Positions 25,645 through 33,730 of a stretch of DNA of 52,846 bases are shown piece after piece. Position numbers and translations under genes: made by a program. The notes under the pieces are model-generated. The model did no database searches. It was given only the letters and a program-made list of their open reading frames with translations, and was not told the origin of the DNA. This DNA is from Archangiaceae bacterium (GTDB taxonomy: Bacteria; Myxococcota; Myxococcia; Myxococcales; Myxococcaceae), in NCBI GenBank assembly GCA_016879935.1, contig JAACJQ010000164.1, forward strand, positions 1 through 52,846, given 5' to 3'. How positions within the stretch are numbered: position 1 is the stretch's first letter; each line of letters starts with the position of its first letter.

Positions 25645-27288
25645 TCAAACCGCGGCCTTCAATCGCACCACGAAGGTCGACGTCAGCTTGTCGTGCAGCG
25701 TCTGCCCCCGGCGGTCGAACAACGCCAGCCAGAAGCCCGAGAGGAAGAGGACGAAGCTCGCGAGCGAGAGCGCGGCGCGAACCAGCGCCCGGCCCGCGTG
25801 CGGAGCGTGGCCCGACGCGTCGACGAGGTGAATGCCGAGCAGCCGGCGGCCGGGCGTGCGGCCTCTCCAGAGGAACGCGAAGAGCGTCGTGTAGACGAAG
25901 GCGACGAAGCCGACGACGCCCAGGCCGGGCAGCGCGACCTTCAGCAGCAGCGAGGGGCTCGGCTTGCCGATGACGGCGAGCGCGGCCGCGAAGAAGCCAC
26001 CCACCACGACGCCGATGACGATGAGGTCGAACACCCACGCGAAGCTGCGGCGCCAGAGCGAAGCGGGCGTCGCGAGCACGTCACCTTGCAGCGCCTCTTC
26101 CTCCGACTCCGCGGGTTCGCTCTCGGGCGCTTCGAAGGCGGGCACTTCACCGAAGTCGGGCGTGACGGCGGGCATCGGCGCGGGCTGGTGCTGGTCGAGT
26201 ACTCGCGTCGGGCCCGGCGGGGGCGCGGGAGCGTTCGTCTCCTCTTTCGTCGAGACGACCGGCGTGTCGCGGCGCTCGGCGTACGGCCCGGGAATTCCCG
26301 GCTGCGTCACCACCAGGTGGCTCGGCATGCGCTGAGGCAGCTCGGAGAAAGCGGGCTGCACCTGCTGGCGCGGAACCGCGGGGCGGTTGGGCGTGGTGGT
26401 GAACTCCTCGGGCGCGTCGGTGGCGGGCGAGGGCGTGGCGACCGGAACGTGGGCGGGCGCGTACGAGGGCCGCTGGGTGTGCCCTGAAGGAGCCGTGGCG
26501 CCCTGCATCGGGTTCGCCGCCGTCAGCTTCACCGGCTGAACGGGAATGGTGGGCGCGTCGATGATGGGCTCGGGGGCCGTGGGTCGTGCGGCCGCCCAGT
26601 CGGTCGGTGAAGGCGGCGCCTGGCGGGGAGCAGCGGGCGGGAGCGGGCGGGCGGGGAGCGCGGCAGTGCGCGTCATCGGTGGCGCAGCCGGGTGCGCATT
26701 CGGCGGGCGCGCGGCGACGGGCGCAGCTTGCGGAGCGGGCGCACGAGGCGGCGGCGGGCGAGCGGCAGGTGCGGCACCGGGCAGTGGAACGGGCGCGGCG
26801 GCGGCGCGAGGAGGCGGCGGCGCGGGGCGCGCTTGCTGCGGGGCGGGGGCTGGCGCTTGAGCGCGCGCCTGGAGACCGGGCGGAATCTGCTGCACCGGCG
26901 AGCGGGTGACTTGTGGTGCCGGCGGCGCGTTCGCGGGAGCCGCGGTGACCTGCAGCGGCGGCCGCGCCTGGGCCATCGCGCGCTGTGGCGTCTGCGTGGT
27001 GGCGGCGAGCTCGAAGTGCGTCGGCTCGCGGGCGGGGTTGCCCGGCGTGACGGTGCCAGGCGTCGATGGCGTCTTGGTTCGCGGCGGCGCGGCGGGCGGC
27101 GGCCTGGCCAGGAACGGCCCCGGAATTCCCGGCTGCGTCATCGCGGCCTGCGGCCCTGCGGTCTGCGTCTTCAGCTCTTCGAAGGACGGCGCCTGACGGT
27201 TGCGGCGATCGAGGTTCAGGTCGCGCTGGAGGATGTCGGGGGTCTGCTCCGGCGCGGGGTCGAGCGGCTTCTTCGGGTCGTTGCTCAC
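25645..27288 (-). CDS. RDD-family membrane protein with long Pro/Ala-rich N-terminal region
   Basis: A 547-residue protein. The C-terminal 150 residues are an RDD domain: SLWRRSFAWVFDLIVIGVVV, a second helix, then RGRTPGRRLLGIHLVD and a third helix, ending DRRGQTLHDKLTSTFVV. RDD proteins are small inner-membrane proteins, some linked to cation exchange or secretion, mostly uncharacterised. The N-terminal 395 residues are a disordered Pro/Ala/Gln/Arg-rich cytoplasmic region. It contains two copies of a short motif, TQPGIPGPF near residue 52 and TQPGIPGPY near residue 332, encoded by a 19-base identical DNA stretch. It is the first gene of the closely spaced minus-strand group leading to the MshEN-HEAT gene. 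Confidence 0.85.
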   Translation of the reverse strand: MSNDPKKPLDPAPEQTPDILQRDLNLDRRNRQAPSFEELKTQTAGPQAAMTQPGIPGPFLARPPPAAPPRTKTPSTPGTVTPGNPAREPTHFELAATTQTPQRAMAQARPPLQVTAAPANAPPAPQVTRSPVQQIPPGLQARAQAPAPAPQQARPAPPPPRAAAAPVPLPGAAPAARPPPPRAPAPQAAPVAARPPNAHPAAPPMTRTAALPARPLPPAAPRQAPPSPTDWAAARPTAPEPIIDAPTIPVQPVKLTAANPMQGATAPSGHTQRPSYAPAHVPVATPSPATDAPEEFTTTPNRPAVPRQQVQPAFSELPQRMPSHLVVTQPGIPGPYAERRDTPVVSTKEETNAPAPPPGPTRVLDQHQPAPMPAVTPDFGEVPAFEAPESEPAESEEEALQGDVLATPASLWRRSFAWVFDLIVIGVVVGGFFAAALAVIGKPSPSLLLKVALPGLGVVGFVAFVYTTLFAFLWRGRTPGRRLLGIHLVDASGHAPHAGRALVRAALSLASFVLFLSGFWLALFDRRGQTLHDKLTSTFVVRLKAAV

Positions 27289-27349
27289 ACGGTGATGAGA
27301 CGACGACTCTGTGAAGTGCGCAAGAAAACCTACAGCGTCCTACACGATT

Positions 27350-27372
27350 GGCTGATCACGGCCTGATCAGCC
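27350..27372. terminator. perfect inverted repeat across the rsmE stop codon
   Basis: GGCTGATCA-5 bases-TGATCAGCC has perfect 9-base arms and includes the TGA of rsmE (27367-27369 on the complement). It may form a transcript hairpin that ends or attenuates the prmA-rsmE message before the RDD gene. There is no U-tract directly after it on the minus strand, so a factor-independent terminator is uncertain; an operator for the downstream genes is the alternative. Confidence 0.35.
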
Positions 27373-28083
27373 CAGCAGCCCCTCGAGGTGGCGAATCACC
27401 GCCAGCGCTGCGAGGGCCGCGGTCTCGGTTCGCAGCACGTTCTTTCCCAGCGTCACGGCCTGCGCGCCACGTTCGACGAGGGCCGCGACTTCTTCTCGAT
27501 CGAGCCCACCTTCGGGGCCAATGACGAGCGCGATGGGCTGATCAGCCGACAGCGCCTCGAGCGCCCGCGAGAGGGGCAGCGCCTTCTCGGCTTCGTCGAG
27601 CACGAGCACGGCGGTGCCGGGCAGCGAGAGCTCATCGAGCGAACACGGCTGCATCACCTCGGGCACGTCGGCGCGGCCACACTGTCGGGCGGCCTCCTCG
27701 ACGATGCGGCGCCAACGCTCGAGCTTCTTCTCTTCCTTCCCCTCGAGCTTCACGACGCTTCGTCGCGCGGCGGCGGGCAGAAACGCACTCGCGCCCAGCT
27801 CCGTTCCCTTCTGCAGCACGAGCTCGAGCTTGTCGGCCTTGGGCACGCCTTGAACGATGGTGACGCGCCGGGGCTCGGGCATCGCGCGCGCGACCCCGAG
27901 CTCCATGGTCAGCGCGCTCTCCTTCACCGCCACGACCTTCGCGTCGAACGCCTGGCCGTGCCCGTCGAACACCTCGATGGCGTCGCCTTCCTTCACGCGC
28001 AGCACGACGGCCAGATGATGAAACGCCGGGCCCGTCAGCTCGAGCGCTCCCTGCGCCGCGCCGGGAACGAAGACGCGCTTCAT
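27367..28083 (-). CDS. rsmE: 16S rRNA (uracil-1498-N3)-methyltransferase RsmE
   Basis: A 238-residue SPOUT-class methyltransferase that uses S-adenosylmethionine to methylate N3 of U1498 in 16S rRNA. The N-terminal PUA-like part has HHLAVVLRVKEGDAIEVFDG. The C-terminal trefoil-knot part shows the signatures ALVIGPEGGLDREEVAALV and LGKNVLRTETAALAAL. Length matches the family. The ATG at 28083 overlaps the prmA stop as ATGA, which decides the start over an in-frame ATG at 28110. This gene order, prmA then rsmE, is common in bacteria and reflects their shared role in modifying the translation apparatus. A perfect inverted repeat lies across its stop codon. Confidence 0.97.
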   Translation of the reverse strand: MKRVFVPGAAQGALELTGPAFHHLAVVLRVKEGDAIEVFDGHGQAFDAKVVAVKESALTMELGVARAMPEPRRVTIVQGVPKADKLELVLQKGTELGASAFLPAAARRSVVKLEGKEEKKLERWRRIVEEAARQCGRADVPEVMQPCSLDELSLPGTAVLVLDEAEKALPLSRALEALSADQPIALVIGPEGGLDREEVAALVERGAQAVTLGKNVLRTETAALAALAVIRHLEGLLG

Positions 28084-28943
28084 GCCCTGGCCAGGTCGAG
28101 ACGAATCCACTCGCCTTCGATGACTTCACCCACGCTCACGAGCCCGCGCGACAGGTACGCCTGCTTCACCTCGTCGGCCTGGTGCACGAGCACGCCGGCC
28201 ATCACCAGCCGGTGCTTCACCTTCGGCGCGATGAGCGGCGCGAGCGCGATGAGCGTGTTCGCGAGAATGTTGGCGAGCACGAGGTCGAACGTTCCGGGAA
28301 TCTGCTCGAGGGTCTTCTCCGACAGCTCGATGCCCGTCAGCCCGTTCTCTTCGGCGCACTCCTTCGCGAGCTCGACCGAGACGGGGTCGTTGTCGACGGC
28401 GATGGTGAGGCCGCTGCCGAGCTTCTTCGCCGCGAACGCGAGCACGCCGGTGCCCGTGCCGACGTCGAGCACCGAGCAGCCCGCGTGCGTCTTCATGAAC
28501 TCGTCGACCGCCGCGAGACACAGCGACGTCGTCGGGTGGTCGCCGGTGCCGAACGCCATCTTCGGCTCGATGAAGAGACACACCTTGTCGGCGGGCGCGG
28601 TCGCCTTCTCCCACGGCGGGCCGACCCACAACCGGCCGACGGTGACCGACTTGATGCGCTCGCGCCAGGCGACGCTCCAGTCCTGCTCGACGACGGGCTC
28701 GACGACGATGGCCGCCTGGGGAACGTGCTCTTTCACTGCGGCGACCGCTTCGTCGGCGTTCTCCTGGTCGTCGTAGAAGGCGACGATGATGGCCTCGCCC
28801 TTCTTCGGAGCGCGTACGTCGGGCAGCTGCGGCGTGGTGCCGTCACGCACCTCGAGGCCGGCAGCGCCAGCCTCGGTGAGCACGGTTTGAATCCACTCCG
28901 ACTCGGCTTCGGGAACGTCGACGGTCACGGACAGCCAGGACAT
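28080..28943 (-). CDS. prmA: ribosomal protein L11 methyltransferase PrmA
   Basis: A 287-residue class I S-adenosylmethionine-dependent methyltransferase that trimethylates ribosomal protein L11 at several lysines and its N terminus. It shows the family's characteristic KMAFGTGDHPTTSLCLAAVD, motif I VLDVGTGTGVLAFAAKKLG, the acidic end of strand 2 (IAVDNDP) and the catalytic-loop sequence DLVLANILANTLIAL. The N-terminal substrate-recognition domain is present (MSWLSVTVDVPEAESEWIQT, plus DWSVAWRERIK). Its stop overlaps the start of rsmE, so the two are translationally coupled. The divergent gene upstream starts 76 bases away. Confidence 0.97.
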   Translation of the reverse strand: MSWLSVTVDVPEAESEWIQTVLTEAGAAGLEVRDGTTPQLPDVRAPKKGEAIIVAFYDDQENADEAVAAVKEHVPQAAIVVEPVVEQDWSVAWRERIKSVTVGRLWVGPPWEKATAPADKVCLFIEPKMAFGTGDHPTTSLCLAAVDEFMKTHAGCSVLDVGTGTGVLAFAAKKLGSGLTIAVDNDPVSVELAKECAEENGLTGIELSEKTLEQIPGTFDLVLANILANTLIALAPLIAPKVKHRLVMAGVLVHQADEVKQAYLSRGLVSVGEVIEGEWIRLDLARA

Positions 28944-29018
28944 GGCCGCCCCTTACCTTGCGGGCCGGAGCGCGTCACCGCCTTGCCTGTCGAGGGTGGT
29001 CGCAGTTTGAAGCGGCGC

Positions 29019-29669
29019 ATGGCCGTCGAGCACCTGCAGCTTCGCACTGGCGTTCGCGTTCGCGGCAGCGTCGAGGGCAGCCGCGCGTGGCTGGAGGTCG
29101 AGCGGACCGAGGGCACGACGAAAGTCGCAGTGGCCGAATGGAGTGGCGGTATCGGGGGCCTCGAGCTCGTCGTCTCACCCGATGAGCGGTTTCTGGCCGT
29201 GTTCCTCTTCTCCGGTCAGAGCTCTCAGGGGTACGAGCTCTTCTCGCTCGAACCAGTGGTGCGGGTCGGCGGTCTGCCCGAGACGCAGGGTCACGGGAGC
29301 GCGCCGTGCTTCTCTCCCGACGCCCGGTATGTCGTCTCGCTCATCGACGTGGTTCCGCGCCTTCGCGTGACGGGCGCCTTCTTCGAGGAATGCCAGGACG
29401 ACGCGTCCGACGAACGCGCCGTCGTCGACCTCGCGCAGCTGTTCGTCCATCGCCTCTCGTCGCCCGAGCTCGTGCAGCGCTTCGCCGTCGGAGTCGAGCT
29501 CCCGCTCTCGACGGACCTCGACGCCCTGCTCGATTGGGATCGCTACGACGCCATCGGGTTTCGGGGTGACGAGGTGACGCTGCGATTGCCGTCGGGAGCG
29601 GGCCTCACCAGTGAGGTGCACCGCATCCCACTCCCGCCCGTCGCAGACATCACCGTCATTCAGCGCTGA
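29019..29669 (+). CDS. hypothetical protein, beta-rich
   Basis: A 216-residue protein I do not recognise. It has no signal peptide or membrane helix. The sequence alternates short beta strands and turns, with two segments reminiscent of propeller blades (LELVVSPDERFLAVFLFSGQ and APCFSPDARYVVSLIDVVPR), where SPDxRY/F is common in WD40-like or PD40-like repeats. The C-terminal part is acidic. ATG 29019 is chosen; an in-frame TTG at 29007 lies ten bases after GAGGG and would add four residues, and is a real alternative. The gene is divergent from prmA, and its stop abuts the stop of the convergent lipoprotein gene without a gap. Confidence 0.72.
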   Translation: MAVEHLQLRTGVRVRGSVEGSRAWLEVERTEGTTKVAVAEWSGGIGGLELVVSPDERFLAVFLFSGQSSQGYELFSLEPVVRVGGLPETQGHGSAPCFSPDARYVVSLIDVVPRLRVTGAFFEECQDDASDERAVVDLAQLFVHRLSSPELVQRFAVGVELPLSTDLDALLDWDRYDAIGFRGDEVTLRLPSGAGLTSEVHRIPLPPVADITVIQR

Positions 29670-30221
29670 TCACTTCGCGGCGAGCGAGAGGCACGCCTTC
29701 ATCACGGCGTCGCGCGCGGCCTTGCTCGACTCGTTGCGCGAACACTCGATGACGGTGGCGCCGACCTTCTTGCGCACGACCGCGCCGTACAGCGGCGACT
29801 TGTCCATCATGCTCTCGCCTTCGAACTCGAACACCCAGCCGTCGGCCGTCTTCTCGTTCTTCGAGAACGCCTTGAAGCCGTTCGTCATCTTCTTCACCTC
29901 TTCGACGGCGCCTTCGTAGGTCGAGGGGTAGGCGTCGGTGACCGTGTTCACCATCACCGTGTACGAGTAGTCCTCGGGGGCGACCGAGTAGTTGGTCGCG
30001 TCGGCCGACGAGTCTTCGGCCTTCGAGCCGGCCGGCATCTCGATCTTGGCGTTCAGCTTCTCGAGCACCACCCACGACGGTGCCGCTGCGGCAGGCTTGG
30101 GTGCTTCGACGGCCTTCGGTGCTTCGGCCGCGGCCTTCGGAGCCTCGGCGGCAGGCGCGTCTTTCTTGCAACCAACGAGGAACGACGAGGCGACGACGGC
30201 GGCGATGATGACGTGCTTCAT
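29670..30221 (-). CDS. small lipoprotein with Ala/Pro/Lys linker
   Basis: A 183-residue predicted lipoprotein. ATG 30221 is preceded by GGAGGG and gives the signal MKHVIIAAVVASSFLVGCKK with lipidated Cys18. Residues about 20-50 repeat AEAPK-type units (APAAEAPKAAAEAPKAVEAP), a flexible linker away from the membrane. The remaining 130 residues form a mixed alpha/beta domain (YSYTVMVNTVTDAYPSTYEG; GWVFEFEGESM; a Cys in IECSRNESSKAARDAVMKAC) that resembles small periplasmic proteins with no assigned enzyme role. It is located 115 bases downstream of the VWA-less YfbK-like gene on the same strand. Confidence 0.8.
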   Translation of the reverse strand: MKHVIIAAVVASSFLVGCKKDAPAAEAPKAAAEAPKAVEAPKPAAAAPSWVVLEKLNAKIEMPAGSKAEDSSADATNYSVAPEDYSYTVMVNTVTDAYPSTYEGAVEEVKKMTNGFKAFSKNEKTADGWVFEFEGESMMDKSPLYGAVVRKKVGATVIECSRNESSKAARDAVMKACLSLAAK

Positions 30222-30336
30222 GAGAAAGAGCCCTCCCGGCTCGGGTGTGTGAATCGAGTGGACCCACGGAGCGGGCTGCGAGTGCAGCTTCTCCGGGGTT
30301 TCGTTCACAGACGCCTCGAGCTGCGGCGGCTTTGCG

Positions 30337-31155
30337 TCAGTAATCGTCCGACGAGGGGACGAACCCGGGCACCTCGCGGAAGACACCCGTCGGCCGGTAG
30401 GTGACGACTGGCGCTTCAGGCACGAAGCGCTCGACGAAGCGCTCCCGCCACGGCACCCCGGGCGCGGTGTCGGCGACGAGCGCCTGCGCGAGCGTCTCGA
30501 ACTCGGCGCGGCGCTCGAGGCTCGGGTGCGTCATCAGCAGCACCGCCGTCGAGAAGCGAAAGTCTGACGAGGCGCGGTCGAGGGAGCGGCTGCGCTCGAT
30601 GGGCGTGACGAGCTGCGCTCCCGTCGCGTCGACGAGCGTGACGACGCCCAGCGTGCTGCCCCAGCGGAGCGACTGGTCGACCTCGAGGAACAGGCTGCGC
30701 GACGCGCCCGTCGTCAGCTCGGCGAACTGCACCCGCAACGGCACGCCCGGCGCACGCCAGCGGTAGTCGGTCTGCGGGCGCCAGCCCGTCGTCTCGCTGT
30801 CGAAGAAGACGATGGTCGCTTCGGCGAGGGGTGGCACCACGCCGGTACGACTCGCCTGCACCGTCACCCGCACCAGCGTCGCCCCCCACGAGAGCGGAGA
30901 AGGAACGGCTTCGGTCTCGATGCGCAGCGGCGACCGCTCCGGGCCCGGCACCTCGGAGGGGAACGCGTTCACCCAGCCCAGCGCGTCTTCGTGGCCCGTT
31001 CCCGACTCGAGGAGCGCGCTCCCGTCTCGCACCACCACCAGCTCGGGCGGGGCTTCGGTTCTCACGCGCTCGGGCTCTGGCACCGTCGTCACCACCACCG
31101 CGAGCGCCAACCCGACCACCGAGATGCCCAACATCGCTACCGTCGCGCGCGTCAT
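30337..31155 (-). CDS. YfbK-like protein lacking the von Willebrand A domain
   Basis: A 272-residue membrane-anchored protein: an N-terminal segment (VAMLGISVVGLALAVVVTTV), then sequence like the start of the YfbK-type VWA protein encoded 0.8 kb away (LGWVNAF and APSPFTAGRTLLKVSL-like PSPLSWGATLVRVTV). Where the VWA metal-site strand should be (NLVFLVDTSGSM in the neighbour) it has ATIVFFDSETTGW (113-126), and the following roughly 180-residue VWA core is missing. The protein then resumes with the YfbK C-terminal domain (VPLRVQFAELTTGASRS, and SLDRASSDFRFSTAV versus SVNEATADFRFATAV). It looks like an in-frame deletion paralogue, not a random fragment: no stop or frameshift is present. The start, ATG 31155, is 44 bases from the divergent N-acetyltransferase start. 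Confidence 0.75.
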   Translation of the reverse strand: MTRATVAMLGISVVGLALAVVVTTVPEPERVRTEAPPELVVVRDGSALLESGTGHEDALGWVNAFPSEVPGPERSPLRIETEAVPSPLSWGATLVRVTVQASRTGVVPPLAEATIVFFDSETTGWRPQTDYRWRAPGVPLRVQFAELTTGASRSLFLEVDQSLRWGSTLGVVTLVDATGAQLVTPIERSRSLDRASSDFRFSTAVLLMTHPSLERRAEFETLAQALVADTAPGVPWRERFVERFVPEAPVVTYRPTGVFREVPGFVPSSDDY

Positions 31156-31199
31156 CGCAAGTGCTCCTTTGCGGCGCCGTTCGAAATACCCTGCCGCGG

Positions 31200-32036
31200 A
31201 TGGTCGACCTCGACGCCTACTTCCGAAGACTTGGCTACGGCGGCAGCACCGCCCCCGACCGTCCCACCCTCGATGCACTCTGCGCCGCGCACGTGCAGGC
31301 GATTCCCTTCGAGAACCTCGACGTGCTGCTCGGCCGCGGCATCGACCTCTCGGACGAAGCGGTCGACCGCAAGCTGCTGCACGACGGCCGGGGCGGGTAC
31401 TGCTTCGAACACAACACGCTGTTCGCGCGCGTGCTCACCGCGCTCGGGTTTCAGACTCAGCTCGTCAGCGCCCGGGTTCGACTGCAGCGCCCTCGCGACT
31501 TCACGCCACCGCGCACGCACGTCTTCAACGTCGTCACGCTGAACGGTGAACGGCTGGTCGCCGACGTGGGCGTGGGTGGTTTGTCTCCGACCGCGTCGTT
31601 CCGCCTCGACACCGACGATGAGCAGCCGACCCCACACGAGCCACGCCGCCTCGTGCGGGAGCATGGGCTGCTCTTTCACCAGGTGAAGCTCGGTGAGACC
31701 TGGGCCGACGTCTGGGAGTCGACGCTCGAGCTGATGCCGCCCATCGACCGCGAAGTCGCCAACTGGTTCACCAGCGCGCACCCGCAGTCGCACTTCCGCA
31801 ACCGGCTGCTCGCGGCGAGAGCGCTGCCCGAGGGCGGCCGCGTCACCCTGCTGAATCAGGAGCTGACGCTCCGCACCCGCGCTGCCGTCGAGACGACGAC
31901 GCTTCCCACGCCTGATGCGCTGCTCGAGGTGCTCGCGACGCATTTCTCGCTCCGGTGTCCGCGGGGCACCCGCTTCGAGGGCCCGCCGTTCGCGTGGAAC
32001 GTCAGTACTGGTAGTTCGCCGCCGACGGCGCGTTGA
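31200..32036 (+). CDS. nat: arylamine N-acetyltransferase
   Basis: A 278-residue cysteine acyltransferase that moves acetyl (or other acyl) from coenzyme A to arylamines, hydrazines or hydroxylamines. The catalytic triad is intact: Cys68 in GRGGYCFEHN, His107 in RTHVFNVV and Asp122 in VADVGVGG, matching the usual C69/H107/D122 numbering of the family. The N-terminal signature IPFENLDVLLGRGIDLS is also present. Length is typical. It lies between, and is transcribed opposite to, the two YfbK-type genes; its last 35 bases overlap the end of the convergent full-length YfbK gene. Some NAT relatives act as amide synthases in antibiotic pathways, but no biosynthetic cluster is present here, so a detoxification role is more likely. 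Confidence 0.95.
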   Translation: MVDLDAYFRRLGYGGSTAPDRPTLDALCAAHVQAIPFENLDVLLGRGIDLSDEAVDRKLLHDGRGGYCFEHNTLFARVLTALGFQTQLVSARVRLQRPRDFTPPRTHVFNVVTLNGERLVADVGVGGLSPTASFRLDTDDEQPTPHEPRRLVREHGLLFHQVKLGETWADVWESTLELMPPIDREVANWFTSAHPQSHFRNRLLAARALPEGGRVTLLNQELTLRTRAAVETTTLPTPDALLEVLATHFSLRCPRGTRFEGPPFAWNVSTGSSPPTAR

Positions 32037-33624
32037 CGAGCCCTTCGCCCGAGAGCGCACGGTTCAGCAGCGCGACGAACTCACGTCGCTCGGGCCAGTC
32101 CGACGCAGCCGTCTCGGCGAGGGCCTTCGCTTCACGCAGCGTCACCCCGGCGTTCGTATTGCCACGCAGCACGTCTGCCGCCATCGCCACCGCCGTCGCG
32201 AACCGGAAGTCGGCCGTCGCTTCGTTCACCGAGCGGGCCAGCACGCTCTGCGGCACGCGCGTCGTCAGCTCGAACGGCTGGTCGTTCGCCGGTTGTTTGC
32301 CCCGCACCGAGATGGTGCCCAGCGTGCCCGGGTTGCCCGTCAGCTCGAGCTCGTACAGCGCCGTCACCGTGTGGCCTGCGTGCAGCTCGCCACCGTCGAC
32401 GGCGTCGTTGCGAAAGTCCTCGTCGCGCACGTCGCGGTTCTCGTAGCCGAGCAGGCGGTAGCGCCGCACCACCTGCTGGTCGAACGCCACCTGCACCTTC
32501 ACGTCTTTCGAGATGACCTGGAGCAGCGAGGGCAGGTTCGACTGGCCGAAGACGCGCTCGAGCTCGGCCGCACCGTCGATGTACAGGCTCTGCCCGTTGC
32601 CCTTGTCGGCGAGCTGCTCGAGCGCGTGGTCGCGGTAGTTGCCCATGCCGAAGCCCACGGTGGTGAGCGTCACGCCGTCGTGCACGAAGTTCTGAACGCT
32701 CGAGAGAATGGTGGTCGAGCTCGTCGCCCCGATGTTCGCGTCACCGTCGGTGAAGACGAGCACGCGTGACTCCACGCCCTCTCGCACACCCTTCACGGCC
32801 TCGCGGTAGGCGAGCACCATGCCGCTCTCCATCGCGGTACCGCCGCCGCTCGAGAGGCCGTCGATGACGCGGTGAATGACGCTCTTTTCGTCGGCGTTCG
32901 TCGCGCGCAGGCGCAGGCTGGTGTCACCGGCGTAGGTCGCGATGGCCACCGTGTCGCGCTCGTCGAGGCCGTCGACCAGCAGGTGCATCGACTTCTTCGC
33001 GAGCTCCAGGCGGTCGGGGCCGGCCATGCTGCCCGAGGTGTCGACGAGGAAGACGAGGTTCGCGGGTTTGCGCTCGGCGTTGCCGAAGCGACGGCCCTGC
33101 AGCGAGACCTTCAGCAGCGTGCGGCCGGCGGTGAAGGGAGACGGCGCGCCTTCGGCGTGAATCGCCCACGGAGCGTTCTTCGGGGCCTCGAGGTGGTAGC
33201 GAAACGCGTTGACCCACTCCTCGACTCGGACGGTCGAGGGCTCGACCCGGAACCCACCCTGCAGCTGCCGACGCGCGTAGGTGTACGAGGCCGTGTCGAC
33301 GTCGATGGCGAAGGTCGAGAGCGCGTCGTGGTCGGCCGTCACGAGCTGGTTGGGCGCGGCGGCCTGCTGAACGGGTGCCGGGGCGTACCCCGCGCCGCCG
33401 TACTCCGCGGCGCCGAACGTCTTCAGCGACTTCTTCAGGTCGACGCCGGCCGCGCGGAAGGACTGTGTCGCTGGCGTGACGAGCTCTTCTCCCGCGAGCC
33501 CATCGGCGCTGGCACCGAACAGCCGCCTGAGGTTGTCGCCGAAGAGCGACAGCGCTCCCAGCACGACGACCGCCGTGAGCCAGCTGCCCATCACCCACTT
33601 CATCCACGAGTTGGTCATTTTCAT
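32002..33624 (-). CDS. yfbK: YfbK-type von Willebrand factor A domain protein
   Basis: A 540-residue protein with an N-terminal membrane anchor (about 12-29, MGSWLTAVVVLGALSLFG). An N-terminal YfbK domain (about 95-180, IDVDTASYTYARRQL, EEWVNAFRYHLEAP) is followed by a VWA domain (about 188-370) with the complete metal-ion-dependent adhesion site DTSGSM at 195-200, plus the downstream GGTAMESGM and FTDGDANIG loops. A C-terminal YfbK domain (about 370-540) contains ELTTRVPQSVL and ATADFRFATAVAM. Such proteins are membrane- or periplasm-associated binding scaffolds; the physiological role of YfbK is not settled. It overlaps the convergent nat gene by 35 bases. A paralogue without the VWA core lies at 30337-31155. 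Confidence 0.92.
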   Translation of the reverse strand: MKMTNSWMKWVMGSWLTAVVVLGALSLFGDNLRRLFGASADGLAGEELVTPATQSFRAAGVDLKKSLKTFGAAEYGGAGYAPAPVQQAAAPNQLVTADHDALSTFAIDVDTASYTYARRQLQGGFRVEPSTVRVEEWVNAFRYHLEAPKNAPWAIHAEGAPSPFTAGRTLLKVSLQGRRFGNAERKPANLVFLVDTSGSMAGPDRLELAKKSMHLLVDGLDERDTVAIATYAGDTSLRLRATNADEKSVIHRVIDGLSSGGGTAMESGMVLAYREAVKGVREGVESRVLVFTDGDANIGATSSTTILSSVQNFVHDGVTLTTVGFGMGNYRDHALEQLADKGNGQSLYIDGAAELERVFGQSNLPSLLQVISKDVKVQVAFDQQVVRRYRLLGYENRDVRDEDFRNDAVDGGELHAGHTVTALYELELTGNPGTLGTISVRGKQPANDQPFELTTRVPQSVLARSVNEATADFRFATAVAMAADVLRGNTNAGVTLREAKALAETAASDWPERREFVALLNRALSGEGLVNAPSAANYQY

Positions 33625-33667
33625 ACGGCCATTGTCGTGAGGGCGCGGCCACTCGTCTGTCGGGCAA

Positions 33668-33698
33668 CGGGAGGTCCTCCCGATGACGGTCGGTCATC
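33668..33698. promoter_or_regulatory. two adjacent palindromes in the yfbK / lipoprotein divergent gap
   Basis: CGGGAGG-T-CCTCCCG (33668-33682) is directly followed by GATGAC-5 bases-GTCATC (33682-33698). Both have perfect arms. They lie between the divergent yfbK-type and small lipoprotein genes and are candidate operator sites; TACAGT at 33718-33723 could be the -10 element for the plus-strand gene, placing transcription close to its GTG. Confidence 0.35.
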
Positions 33699-33730
33699 TG
33701 ACGGATGCGGGGCGGGCTACAGTGCCTCGC

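Noticed and set aside
31200-32036. The N-acetyltransferase as part of an ansamycin-like biosynthetic cluster
   Set aside because: No polyketide synthase or other biosynthetic genes lie nearby, and the triad and length are those of ordinary NAT enzymes.
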